Positions 48,775-58,466 of a stretch of 64,000 bases of DNA are shown here, piece after piece (position 1 is the first letter of the stretch; each line of letters begins with the position of its first letter). A model generated the notes under the pieces. It was given only the letters and a program-made list of their open reading frames with translations, searched no databases and was not told the origin of the DNA. The position numbers and the translations under genes are program-made. This DNA is from Rubrobacter_A sp965214435. Lineage in GTDB: Bacteria > Actinomycetota > Rubrobacteria > Rubrobacterales > Rubrobacteraceae. The stretch is from NCBI GenBank assembly GCA_965214435.1, contig OZ243960.1, positions 496,001 through 560,000 on the forward strand. Direction: 5' to 3'.

Positions 48775-49476
48775 TTGAACGGTAGCGTAGAGCCGGACGG
48801 CCGCGCCGCGCCGCTGGCGCTCATGGTCCGCACGTCATCTGACAAACCCGGCACGCTACACACGCTCACCCGCGTGATCTTCGAGCACCGGGCGAACATT
48901 ACCTACGTGGACATCGCCGAGCGGCTCGAAGGCGGCTCGACGGTCTACTTCGAGCTTGAGGAAGTGGCCGGCGTGACGGACAGGACTACGCAGGCCCTGC
49001 TCGATGACCTCCGGGCGCTTTCTATCGTGCGGTCGGTCGAGCAGACACCGCCATTCGCCAAGGTATACGGCAAGAGGATCATCGTGGTCGGCGGCGGAGC
49101 CCAGGTCGGGCAGGTGGTGGTAGGGGCCGTCTCCGAAGCCGACCGCCACAACATCCGGGGTGAGCGTATTTCGGTCGACACGATCCCGCTGGTCGGTGAG
49201 GAGAACCTGGCCGGCGCGGTTCGGGCCGTCGCCCGCCTCCCGCGGGCGGTAGCCCTGGTTCTTGCCGGCTCCCTGATGGGCGGCGACGTCGCCCGGGCCG
49301 TCTACGACATCCGCGAAAAGGGCATCGTCGTGCTCTCCCTGAACATGCCCGGCAGCGTTCCGGAAGCCGCTGATCTCGTGGTAAGCGACCCGATCCAGTG
49401 CGGAGTAATGGCCGTGATGGCCGTCTCCGCCTCCGCCCGCTTCGATATCCGCCTCCAGCAGGGCCGTCGCTACTAG
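48775..49476 (+). CDS. ACT-domain protein with a DUF5612-like domain
   Basis: The 233-residue protein has an N-terminal ACT domain (about 12-88, LMVRTSSDKPGTLHTLTRVI) and a C-terminal domain of about 130 residues with KRIIVVGGGAQVGQVVVGA and DIREKGIVVLSLNMPGSVP, like the DUF5612 proteins known mainly from archaea. ACT domains bind amino acids. The TTG at 48775 is the first possible start after an in-frame stop; it has no Shine-Dalgarno and overlaps the end of a short upstream frame (48663-48785), so translation may be coupled. Confidence 0.78.
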   Translation: MNGSVEPDGRAAPLALMVRTSSDKPGTLHTLTRVIFEHRANITYVDIAERLEGGSTVYFELEEVAGVTDRTTQALLDDLRALSIVRSVEQTPPFAKVYGKRIIVVGGGAQVGQVVVGAVSEADRHNIRGERISVDTIPLVGEENLAGAVRAVARLPRAVALVLAGSLMGGDVARAVYDIREKGIVVLSLNMPGSVPEAADLVVSDPIQCGVMAVMAVSASARFDIRLQQGRRY

Positions 49477-49486
49477 ACAGCCGGTC

Positions 49487-49550
49487 AGCTAGTCAGCACT
49501 TCAGTCTATCCGCTCTCCCCCGGAGGGCGTTGACTTGTTACTGACTGGCT
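49487..49550. repeat. Intergenic inverted repeat related to the one at 8.55 kb
   Basis: AGCTAGTCAG (49487-49496) pairs with CTGACTGGCT (49541-49550) with one G-T wobble. The 5' part contains GGTCAGCT, also present in the 8549-8615 repeat. Both are in gaps after plus-strand genes. Confidence 0.5.
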
Positions 49551-49620
49551 AACGGGCCGCCGGAAGCCGCGGGCTGGTCGTCTGAAAAGCTCTAAAAAGC
49601 GTAAATCTTACCCGGTGCTA

Positions 49621-50475
49621 CTAGAACCTCAGCTTCTCCGCGTGGTGGCGGATGTGGTCCTCCATAAAGCTCGCTATAAAGTAGTAGCTGTGGTCGTAGC
49701 CCTCCCGGCGGCGTAAGTCCAGCGGTTGACCGGCTTCCGCGCAAGCCTCCTCGAAGGCGTGCGGGTAGAGCTGCTCTTCTAAGAACTGATCTTCCAGCCC
49801 CTGGTCCACGAGTATCCGCCGCCCGTCGGCGAACGGGTGATTCCGCACCAGTTCGCTGGCGTCGTACGCCCGCCACTCTTCCCGGTCTTCCCCGAGGTAG
49901 TTCGAGAACGCCTTCTCACCCCAGGGAGCCCTCATCGGGGCGGCAACCGGCGCGAACGCCGAGACCGACCGGTAGCGCTCGGGCTCCCGAAGCGCCAGCA
50001 CCAGCGCCCCGTGCCCGCCCATCGAGTGTCCGAAAACTCCTTGCGAGTCCGAGCGGGCGGGGAACTCTGCTTCTATGGCGTCCCGCAAGTCTCGTGCCAC
50101 GTAGGTGTACATGTTGTAGTTTTCAGACCACGGCTCTCGGGTCGCGTCGAGGTAGAAACCGGCCCCGGTGCCGAAGTCGTAGTCTTCGCCCTCGCCCGGT
50201 ATCCCGGCGTCGCGGGGGCTGGTATCCGGGGCGACGAGCATCAGGCCGTATTCGGCGGCCAGCCGCTGAGCCCCACCTTTTATGGCGAAGGTCTCCTCGG
50301 TGCAGGTGAGGCCGGCCAGGTAGTACAAGACCGGGACCGGTCCCTCATCAGCCTGCGGCGGCAGGTAGACGGAGAAGCGCATCTCCCCGCCGGTCGCCTC
50401 TGAGCGGTGCGAGTAGAAACCCTGGGTACCGCCGAAAGAGCGGTGAGAGCCGGTAACGGTTAGCTTTTCGACCAT
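49621..50475 (-). CDS. S-formylglutathione hydrolase-like esterase
   Basis: The 284-residue alpha/beta hydrolase of the esterase D family has VLYYLAGLTCTEETFAIKGG near residue 48, VAPDTSPRDAGIPGEGEDYD near residue 80, the nucleophile Ser in GVFGHSMGGHGAL near residue 148 and the His in GYDHSYYFIASFMEDH near residue 260. It hydrolyses the S-formyl thiol adduct to formate and thiol. It lies 18 bases after the class III alcohol dehydrogenase gene, which makes that adduct from formaldehyde. The thiol cofactor in this organism is unknown. Confidence 0.92.
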   Translation of the reverse strand: MVEKLTVTGSHRSFGGTQGFYSHRSEATGGEMRFSVYLPPQADEGPVPVLYYLAGLTCTEETFAIKGGAQRLAAEYGLMLVAPDTSPRDAGIPGEGEDYDFGTGAGFYLDATREPWSENYNMYTYVARDLRDAIEAEFPARSDSQGVFGHSMGGHGALVLALREPERYRSVSAFAPVAAPMRAPWGEKAFSNYLGEDREEWRAYDASELVRNHPFADGRRILVDQGLEDQFLEEQLYPHAFEEACAEAGQPLDLRRREGYDHSYYFIASFMEDHIRHHAEKLRF

Positions 50476-50493
50476 AACGGCGGGCCTCCGTTT

Positions 50494-51603
<1,110 letters not shown>

Positions 51604-51711
51604 ATCCCCCTCTTTCTAGCCACCTATATTCATATAAACCGGTGCGAGCGCCGGCCAGGATAGCCGACGCCCGCACCTTAACACAAATATACGGCTACGC
51701 GTAAGCTTTCT

Positions 51712-52122
51712 CTAGGAGAAAGCCGCGAGCCCTGCTTCGGCGACCTGCTGGTCTTGGTCGGGCGTACCGCCGCTGACGCCGATGGCTCCGGCCACGTCAT
51801 CCCCGCGCATCAGGGGGATACCCCCGGCGAAGTTGATGACCCGACCATGGTTCGTCGTTTCGAGGCCGTAGAGCGGCTGTCCAGGCTGGGTCATTTCGGC
51901 GAGGTCCTGGGTGGGCATCAGGAAAGAGACCGCCGTGAAAGCCTTGTCGATAGCGATGTCGATGCTCCCGAGCCAGGCGTCCTCCATGCGGGCGAATGCC
52001 TTTAGCTGCGTTCCATTGTCCACGACCGCGACGTTCATCGGCTGCCCGATCTCCTGGGCCTTTTGCTGGGCTGCCTGGATGATGCCCTGGGCCTCCTCCA
52101 ACATAACCGTTTCTCGCGCCAT
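51712..52122 (-). CDS. GlcG/HbpS-family (DUF336) small protein
   Basis: The 136-residue protein matches the GlcG/HbpS family: AQEIGQPMNVAVVDNGTQLK near residue 20, a DIAIDKAFTAVSF segment near residue 55 and a C-terminal GDDVAGAIGVSGGTPDQDQQ followed by VAEAG. Members bind haem or occur as accessory proteins with oxidative enzymes, but a definite role is lacking. It lies on the same strand just after the interrupted binding-protein gene. Confidence 0.88.
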   Translation of the reverse strand: MARETVMLEEAQGIIQAAQQKAQEIGQPMNVAVVDNGTQLKAFARMEDAWLGSIDIAIDKAFTAVSFLMPTQDLAEMTQPGQPLYGLETTNHGRVINFAGGIPLMRGDDVAGAIGVSGGTPDQDQQVAEAGLAAFS

Positions 52123-52209
52123 AGTGCCTCCTGTTACTTCGCTGTCACTTGTCCGTCCGGCGGCGTAGAGAAACGCCGCCGGTGCTATCCTACCCGGAAG
52201 CCTGAGCGA

Positions 52210-53826
52210 TTATGCCCCGTTGCGGCGCGACCAGTGTTCCTCGTCGACCGAGGTCTCGGCAAGCTCCAGCGTGGTCGCGTGGGCGACAAAGTCCACGTGC
52301 CGGTTTACGGCGTAGAGCGCCTGCGGGGCACACAAAAAGACCGACAGGGCTTCCTCGTAGACCAGACGGTCGATCTCGACGGCGAGGTCCGTCTGTTTAC
52401 CGGGATCCACTTCGGTGGCGAACTGGCCCAGCAGGTTGTCGAACTGCTCGACCGGCGGACCCGCGCGGAATGGGCCATCCGCACTGTAGAGGGCTCCGTG
52501 CATGAAAGCGGGCGGAGCGTCGGAGGTAAGGTCGATCCAGGCGTGCATCAACACGTCGAACGGCAACTCCATCACCTTCTCGACCAGCGCGTGCTGCGCC
52601 GCGAGCAACTCCTCGTCCGGGATGGTGGTTACCTCGACCTCTATCCCTAGAGAGTCCCGGAGGTGCTCCGCGAGCATTCCGGCGACCGGCTCCGTGGCGG
52701 CCGGGGTCGCAAGCCTCAAGGCCCGGCCCTCGGGCCAGCCAGCCTCGGAGAGGAGACGCTTCGCCTCGTCCGGGTCGTGGGGGTAGGGGCTAAGGTCCTC
52801 GGGGTAGCCGGAGGCGTAGTGAGGCGTGATCCCGGCCAGCGGGTGGGCGTAGCCGTTAAAGCCTTCTTCGACGAGCCGCGCCCGGTCCACGGCCAGGTTC
52901 AGCGCTTTACGGGCGCGCGCGTCGCCGAGTGGCACGTCCTCTGCACCCCGGTTGATAAGGCCGATCAAGACCCGCATCGCGTCTATGGCGACCAGGCGCG
53001 CGTGCTCGGAGTTCTCGACTTTTTCGGCGTCGGCCGGAGAGACCTCACTGACGATGTCGATCTCACCTTCCTGCGTGCAAACGAGGTCGAGAGCCTCGGC
53101 CGGCGAGACGTCGTTCCGGAAAACGACCTTCTCAACCCGCGGGCCGCGCTCTTTGTTCCAGTGGTCCTCGTTAGCTTCGAGGACTACGCGGTCGGTGCGG
53201 TCCTCCCGGACGTCGAGCCAGACCGCGGCGAGCGGGTTCGCCCCGATAATCGCGATCTCGTTGTCTATAGAAGAGTGGCCCTCGGCGAGGGTAAACGGAC
53301 CGGTGCCCCACGGGCCCGGAGCGTCAATTACTCACCAGTGGCCTTCGCCGGTGCCTATCTTCCGGTAGCCGAAACCCTCCTCGTCCCAGAAGCGGCTGGA
53401 CGGGATGTGCATCCCCCGGAACTTGCCCAGCACCAGCCCATCAGGCTCCGGGAAGTGGATGCGCAGCTTGTAGTCGTCCAGTATTTCCGCCCGTGAGTCG
53501 GGATGGAAGTTTAGCGAGGTTCCCGGCGGGTGTGGCGCTTTCCACCGCTGCACCTCGTCGAACGCCCGCTTGACGGAGTGGGCCGTGCACTCCTCGCCGT
53601 CCTGGAAGCGGATGCCCCGGCGGACGTCAATCTCGAAGGTGTTCTCGTCCGTCCAGCGGGAGTCCTCCATTACCGCGCCCACGATGTGACCTTCGGAGTC
53701 GGTCCGGACCGGCTCCTCCATCGTGTTCCAGGTAATGAATAGCCAGTTGAGCGGGTTAGGGTCCACGACGTGTAAGGTGCCTACCGCCGTGCGCTGCTCC
53801 TGCGCAGACTGCTGCGACTGAGCCAT
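52210..53826 (-). pseudogene. Peptide-type ABC substrate-binding protein interrupted by one in-frame TGA
   Basis: Two frame-consistent parts make one 538-residue SBP_bac_5 protein. The first (53826-53332) ends ...TGEGHW then TGA (53334-53332); reading straight through gives VIDAPGPWGTGPFTLAEG, the family's usual PxGTGPF block, and no further stop until 52210. There is no frameshift and the downstream half is well conserved. A recent nonsense mutation is simplest; recoding of the TGA is an alternative. The N-terminus MAQSQQSAQEQRTAVGTL has no signal peptide, and no permease genes are adjacent, both odd for a binding protein. Confidence 0.8.
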
Positions 53827-53965
53827 AAACTAGTGCTCCTTTTTGATCTCCTCTAATCCCTGTGATGGTTTGCATCACCTCCGAAGCCTATACGAATTTG
53901 TAGATACTTGCAACCAATTACTGGCCCGGTCCGCCGTTCTGGCCCGCCGTCCCGGACGTCTCGGA

Positions 53966-53971
53966 TAGAAT
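53966..53971 (+). promoter_or_regulatory. -10 box of a leaderless promoter
   Basis: TAGAAT is followed by ACGGTC and then the ATG at 53978, with the same six-base spacing and GGTC as at 56364-56376. Confidence 0.55.
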
Positions 53972-53977
53972 ACGGTC

Positions 53978-54271
53978 ATGGAAGGTAGAGACCCGGGGGA
54001 TCCGGAATCCCAGGCCGAGGCGCTGGCCGCTGCGCGGCGTATTCTGGCTCGTCTGAAGCTGGAGTTGCTCGGGGACGAGGACGCCCTTCCCGGGGTCTTT
54101 ACCGAGGAAGACCGCGAGCTTCTAAAGGACGATAGCGGGGAGCAGCAGTTAGAGGACTTGAAAACGTTCGCCACCTGGCACGAGTCTCTAGGCACCGACC
54201 CGGAGGCCGCGCTTCTAGAGATGCGCGAGCGGCTCTACGACCAGGTAATGAACCAGTTGCCGGGCTCTTGA
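53978..54271 (+). CDS. Small acidic helical protein of unknown function
   Basis: The 97-residue protein is rich in Glu, Asp, Leu and Ala and is predicted helical throughout, with no signal or membrane segment. I recognise no family. It has its own -10 box six bases before the ATG, and the DUF294 gene follows after 82 bases with its own promoter. Coding character and a good promoter support a real gene. Confidence 0.65.
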   Translation: MEGRDPGDPESQAEALAAARRILARLKLELLGDEDALPGVFTEEDRELLKDDSGEQQLEDLKTFATWHESLGTDPEAALLEMRERLYDQVMNQLPGS

Positions 54272-54302
54272 GCGGCGGGCCTCCGGTCTGTGGCAGGGTG
54301 TA

Positions 54303-54308
54303 TATAAT
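54303..54308 (+). promoter_or_regulatory. -10 box upstream of the DUF294 gene
   Basis: TATAAT, preceded by TGTA, ends ten bases before the ATG of a 12-codon leader ORF at 54319. Confidence 0.6.
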
Positions 54309-54318
54309 GCGGCGGTCG

Positions 54319-54357
54319 ATGGCGTTCCGGCACCTGAATGGCGGTCGTTCCTTATGA
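54319..54357 (+). CDS. Possible 12-codon leader ORF coupled to the DUF294 gene
   Basis: The frame MAFRHLNGGRSL begins at the first ATG of the predicted nearly leaderless transcript. Its TGA overlaps the ATG of the large gene as ATGA (54354-54357). The large gene lacks a Shine-Dalgarno, so ribosomes may reach it by terminating on the leader ORF. Confidence 0.4.
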   Translation: MAFRHLNGGRSL

Positions 54358-56306
54358 AAAGTTCGGTGGTTACAAACCGCGTCAAAGAGCTTCTGGCGCA
54401 GGCCCCGGCTTTTGACCGGCTGCCGGAAGAGGTCCGGGATGGACTGCTGCCGTATATTACCCTCCGGTACTTTGAAGCGGAAGAGGTGGTCTTGGAGCAG
54501 GGCCAGACCACCCACGAGTATCTGTACATCGTGGAGTCGGGTTCGGTGAGGCTTACAGAGCTGGAGAGCGGGCGTCTCGTCGACGAGTACGGCGAGGGCG
54601 AGGTCTTTGGTAACTACGGGGTCATTCGGGGCGGGGCGCTACCTTTTGAAGTCCGGGTCGTCGAGTCCGCGGTCTGCCTACTCTTGCCCATCGCCCGCTT
54701 CCAGGAAATATACGAGGCTCACGAGTCGTTTGCGGCGTTCTTCGACCAGAACATCCGGGCTTACATTTCGGACCGGGAGGGCGGTGATTCTGGGGAGAAG
54801 AGCGCCTTTGACGCCGCCGGAGCCCGGCTGTTATTCGGTACGACCCTCGGTGAGCTCGTAGGGCGTAGTCCCGTTCTTTGCGAAGTGGGAGCCACCGCCC
54901 GGGAAGCCGCTGAGACCATGCGCGAGCAGAACGCCGACAGCGTGGTGGTCGTCCGGGACGGCGAAGTGGTGGGGATTCTCACGGACATAGACCTGCGCAA
55001 CAAGCTCGTCGCCGAGGCCGCGCCGGCCGACACGCCGGTCGAAGAGTTGATGAGCCGCCACGTTCTAAGGCTCGGTACCGAGGAGCCGGTCTTTAAGGCG
55101 CTGATGGAGATGATGCACCACCGGGCTTACCACGTGGTCGTCTCGGACGATCGTAACCCGGACGGCCCCGGTCAGCAAGCAAAAGTCCTCGGGGTGATCT
55201 CCGACCAGGACATCTCTCGGGCGCAGGGTGCCAGCCCGACGTTCCTTACTGAACGCATCGAGAAGGCCGACTCGGTAGAGGAATTCACCGGCCTGCGCAA
55301 AGAAGCGGATCAGGTCCTAGTTAACCTGGAGCGTCAGGGCGTGCGGGCAGAGGACCTTATATCCATCAACACCGAGTTCAACGACCGGCTGATGCGCCGC
55401 ATTATCTCCCTCGTCGAAGGCGAGCTTAAAGAGTTTTCGCCGGAGATGGAAGTGGACCTGCCGTGGGCCTGGCTCTCCCTCGGGAGCGAAGGCCGTGGCG
55501 AGATGAGCCTTGTAACGGATCAGGACAACGCCCTGATCTACGCCGACCCCTCCGGTCCCGAAGAAGCCGAGAAAGCCGAGACCTGGTTCCGGACGCTGGC
55601 CGAAAGGGCGAACGCGGCCCTCGCCGACGCCGGCTTCGCGCTTTGCAAGGGCGACATCATGGCCCGCAACCCGCGTTGGCGCCAGCCGGCCAGCGAGTGG
55701 CACAAGACCTTCCGGCAGTGGATACTCAGTCCGGACCGGGAAGCTTTAATGCTAGCCTCCACGTTCTTTGACCTGCGCGGCCTCTACGGCGACTTCTCCC
55801 TCGTCGAAGACCTGAAGTCCAGCATTTCCGAGGCGCTGGAGAAAGAGAGCCGTTTCCTGCCGTTTATGGCACAGAACGCCCTGTCCCACCGCCCGCCGCT
55901 CTCGTTTTTCCGCCGCTTCGTGCTGGAGCGTTCGGGGGCCTACCGGCACACCTTTAACATAAAGCGTAGAGGTCTGAGGCCTATCGTGGACTCGGCACGG
56001 GTACTGGCGGTAGACCTCAAGTACCTCGACTCGGCCAACACGGTAGACCGGCTCCGGTACGCCGCCAGGGAGATACCTTCGTTAAAACAGACTCTGGACG
56101 ACGCGCTCGACTCTTACTACTACCTCTCCGAGCTGCGCCTCAAGCATCACTTGCGAGCCATAGACCGGGGAGAGTCGGCGGACAACCAGATCAACCCTTC
56201 CTCCCTTACCGGCACCCAGCAGAGCATCCTGAAGGTCGTCTTCTCGAACACCGGAGATGTCCAGGACGCGGTGTCCCGCCGCTACGGCCTGGACCCCCGG
56301 TTATAA
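54354..56306 (+). CDS. cNMP-CBS-DUF294 nucleotidyltransferase-like signalling protein
   Basis: The 650-residue protein has a cyclic-nucleotide-type barrel (about 18-125, FEAEEVVLEQGQTTHEYLYI), a CBS pair (about 165-300, with VVVRDGEVVGILTDIDLRNK), a DUF294 nucleotidyltransferase-like domain (about 310-450) with the GSxxRxE...DxD motif in SLGSEGRGEMSLVTDQDNAL, and a C-terminal substrate-binding helical domain (about 480-640). Proteins of this type resemble GlnD and are thought to sense nucleotides and modify or bind a partner; the target is unknown. It is soluble. Confidence 0.9.
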   Translation: MKSSVVTNRVKELLAQAPAFDRLPEEVRDGLLPYITLRYFEAEEVVLEQGQTTHEYLYIVESGSVRLTELESGRLVDEYGEGEVFGNYGVIRGGALPFEVRVVESAVCLLLPIARFQEIYEAHESFAAFFDQNIRAYISDREGGDSGEKSAFDAAGARLLFGTTLGELVGRSPVLCEVGATAREAAETMREQNADSVVVVRDGEVVGILTDIDLRNKLVAEAAPADTPVEELMSRHVLRLGTEEPVFKALMEMMHHRAYHVVVSDDRNPDGPGQQAKVLGVISDQDISRAQGASPTFLTERIEKADSVEEFTGLRKEADQVLVNLERQGVRAEDLISINTEFNDRLMRRIISLVEGELKEFSPEMEVDLPWAWLSLGSEGRGEMSLVTDQDNALIYADPSGPEEAEKAETWFRTLAERANAALADAGFALCKGDIMARNPRWRQPASEWHKTFRQWILSPDREALMLASTFFDLRGLYGDFSLVEDLKSSISEALEKESRFLPFMAQNALSHRPPLSFFRRFVLERSGAYRHTFNIKRRGLRPIVDSARVLAVDLKYLDSANTVDRLRYAAREIPSLKQTLDDALDSYYYLSELRLKHHLRAIDRGESADNQINPSSLTGTQQSILKVVFSNTGDVQDAVSRRYGLDPRL

Positions 56307-56363
56307 GTTCCGACCTGGCAAACAATCGGCGGATTGCCGTAGCATTCACCAATAGGTTCAGGT

Positions 56364-56369
56364 TACAAT
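56364..56369 (+). promoter_or_regulatory. -10 box of a leaderless promoter
   Basis: TACAAT is followed by GCGGTC and then ATG at 56376, a six-base spacing that leaves no room for a ribosome binding site. Confidence 0.55.
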
Positions 56370-56375
56370 GCGGTC

Positions 56376-56654
56376 ATGCTCAGTCAGCGCGTAGCAGAAA
56401 AAACAACCTCAGAAGACCTTCTCAAAGAGGTTGAGGAAGCAAGCAGGAACCTCGAAGAGCTCCTGGCGTATCACTCCGATGTACTGAAACAAGGTCGGGA
56501 GGGCCGCCGCTGGGCCCAGCTCAAATGGCAGTTCAGACACCTGATGCTCCGCCGCCAGATCGAACGCCACGTTTTGTACTGGCGTTTACAGCACCAGATA
56601 GCAGAAGACGCGTATAAAAAGCTCAGAGATATAGAACAAAAGAAGGCCGGTTAA
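56376..56654 (+). CDS. Small basic helical protein, first of a related pair
   Basis: The 92-residue protein is helical: a heptad-like first half (LLKEVEEASRNLEELLAYH) and a second half with WQFRHLMLRRQIERHVLYWR and a Tyr/Lys/Glu-rich end. No family is recognised. The second half resembles that of the next gene, pointing to an old duplication. It has its own leaderless promoter. Confidence 0.7.
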   Translation: MLSQRVAEKTTSEDLLKEVEEASRNLEELLAYHSDVLKQGREGRRWAQLKWQFRHLMLRRQIERHVLYWRLQHQIAEDAYKKLRDIEQKKAG

Positions 56655-56700
56655 AAGAGAGTCCATCCTGGGACAGAAGACCGGCAAAGGTGCGGGCCAA

Positions 56701-56967
56701 TTGTCCAGACGCGACGAAATTCTACGCAATATAGAGCGCATCGAGCGCGGCATCGAAGCGCTCGAAGATTACAGGTTTGAGCTAGAATCTAACTACCGGC
56801 CCGCCGGAGACCGTATCCGGCTCTGGCGGGTAATAAACGTCTTCCTTACCTTGAGGCAAATAGACCGGCAGGTATACGGGTTAAGACTCCGGCTCAACGC
56901 CGCCCGCAACTGTTACCGGCAGATGCAATACTATGAGGTGCGCAGGTCCGTAGAGTCCAGCAGGTAA
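56701..56967 (+). CDS. Small basic helical protein, second of a related pair
   Basis: This 88-residue protein begins with a TTG preceded by AAAGGTG. Its layout, IERIERGIEALEDYRFELE and then LWRVINVFLTLRQIDRQVY plus a Tyr-rich end, parallels the preceding gene: an acidic helix, then W..(6)..L.LRQI(D/E)R.V, then a YRQMQYYE-like tail. No known domain is seen. It probably shares the upstream promoter. Confidence 0.68.
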   Translation: MSRRDEILRNIERIERGIEALEDYRFELESNYRPAGDRIRLWRVINVFLTLRQIDRQVYGLRLRLNAARNCYRQMQYYEVRRSVESSR

Positions 56968-57006
56968 GAGCGCGGCAGGTCACTGCCCGCCGCGCGCGTC
57001 TCTACC

Positions 57007-58419
57007 CTAGTTGTTGGAGATTATGTTCTGTAGCTCGTCCGAGATCCTCTGCACAGCCTCGTCGGGATCGAGGTTACCCTGCAAGACGGAGTTAAAGCTG
57101 CGGCTCATCCGCTCGGACATCTGCGAGTAGTAGGGAGTAACCGGTCTGGAGCGGGCGTTATCCACGACGATATCCCCTGCCTGGGAAATCACGGGTGAGC
57201 CGTCTAGTACATCGCGATCCTGATAGAGGCTTTGCAGGGTCGGGAGGAAGGAGCCTTCCGTAGCCCGGAACCGCTGCTGATCCGGAGCGGTCATGAACTT
57301 TATGAACTCCCAGGCGGCGTCTTTCTTGTCCGAAGAGGCGTTGACGTACATATTCCAGCCGCCAAGGCAACTGAAGCTCTGCAGTCCTTCTTCGGCCACC
57401 GGCAGGGCAGCGATACCGACCTGGTCCTGCTGTACCGTTGAACCTTCCTGGTCGGCGAGCGCGTACATGTACGGCCAGCCACGCATAAAGACCGCGTCAC
57501 CGGCGAAAAAGGCGTCGGTACAGTCCTGCTCCTGGAACTGCGCGACCTCCCGTGGGGAGATGTCGTCGGCTATCATGCTGCGCTCCGTGGAGAGGCCCTG
57601 GACCGCGCTCTCGTTGTCTATGGCAACGAAGTTCGGGGAGAGGACTACCGGGGTACCGGGGCTCGACGTGGATACGTTGCCCTCCAGGATCTGGCCTCCC
57701 GAGTTCCAGATAAACTCGCAACCGTTGACCACGCCGCCCTCGTACTGTGCACCCTGGTACACAAAACCGTAGCGGGTACCGGTATCCTCGCTTATCTGGC
57801 TGGCTATTTCCTTTAGACCATCGAAGGTGGTCGGCGGCGATCCCAGACCGGCGTCCTCCAGGAGATCCTGCCGGTAGTAGAGCAGCCCGGCATCCGAGAA
57901 CCACGGCACACCCCAGAGGCTGTTCTGGTAGGAGCAGGTGCTGATCGCCTGCTGCAAGAAAGCGTCGGGAGCTTGCGGCTCGTAGTCCGAGTAGAGCCGC
58001 TGGGAGATGTCCTCGACCCAACCGTTCGACGCGAACTCGGCACCCCAGATCACGTCTCCCGCGATAACGTCTATGTCTCCGCCCCCGGACCGGAAGTCCG
58101 ACACCAGCGAGTCGAAGTACTCGTCGGAGATCTCGGACATCTGACGGAACTCGACCTGTATATCCCCGGAGTTCTGCTGGTTAAAGCGGTCCACCAACTC
58201 CTGCGTGGTCCTCTCGTCTTCCGGACCGGTAGGCCCGTAAGAGAATACGAGCTGCGTGGGTCCGCCGCCCTGCTGACCGCTGTCACCGCCACCGCAGGCC
58301 GCGGTGCCCAGCATGACCGCTCCCGTGAGCCCCACCCCGCTCATCTTCAAGAAGTCCCGGCGGCTCCAGTTTCTACGCGATATACCGGATACACCCGCCG
58401 CGCGCCGCTGTCTGTTCAT
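57007..58419 (-). CDS. Tat-exported sugar-type ABC substrate-binding lipoprotein
   Basis: The 470-residue protein has a twin-arginine signal (SRRDFLKMSGVGLTGAVML) ending in a lipobox TAAC, then an SBP_bac_1 domain with VFSYGPTGPEDERTTQELV and SDAGLLYYRQDLLEDAGL. It resembles trehalose/maltose-type binding proteins. No ABC permease or ATPase gene is adjacent within the window; the nearest transporter is the SSS symporter on the same strand. It would have to work with a distant ABC system. The Tat route suggests folding before export. Confidence 0.9.
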   Translation of the reverse strand: MNRQRRAAGVSGISRRNWSRRDFLKMSGVGLTGAVMLGTAACGGGDSGQQGGGPTQLVFSYGPTGPEDERTTQELVDRFNQQNSGDIQVEFRQMSEISDEYFDSLVSDFRSGGGDIDVIAGDVIWGAEFASNGWVEDISQRLYSDYEPQAPDAFLQQAISTCSYQNSLWGVPWFSDAGLLYYRQDLLEDAGLGSPPTTFDGLKEIASQISEDTGTRYGFVYQGAQYEGGVVNGCEFIWNSGGQILEGNVSTSSPGTPVVLSPNFVAIDNESAVQGLSTERSMIADDISPREVAQFQEQDCTDAFFAGDAVFMRGWPYMYALADQEGSTVQQDQVGIAALPVAEEGLQSFSCLGGWNMYVNASSDKKDAAWEFIKFMTAPDQQRFRATEGSFLPTLQSLYQDRDVLDGSPVISQAGDIVVDNARSRPVTPYYSQMSERMSRSFNSVLQGNLDPDEAVQRISDELQNIISNN

Positions 58420-58466
58420 GTAAGCTCCTCCCCACTCTCCAATGTTCGCAAGAATCTATGTACGGC

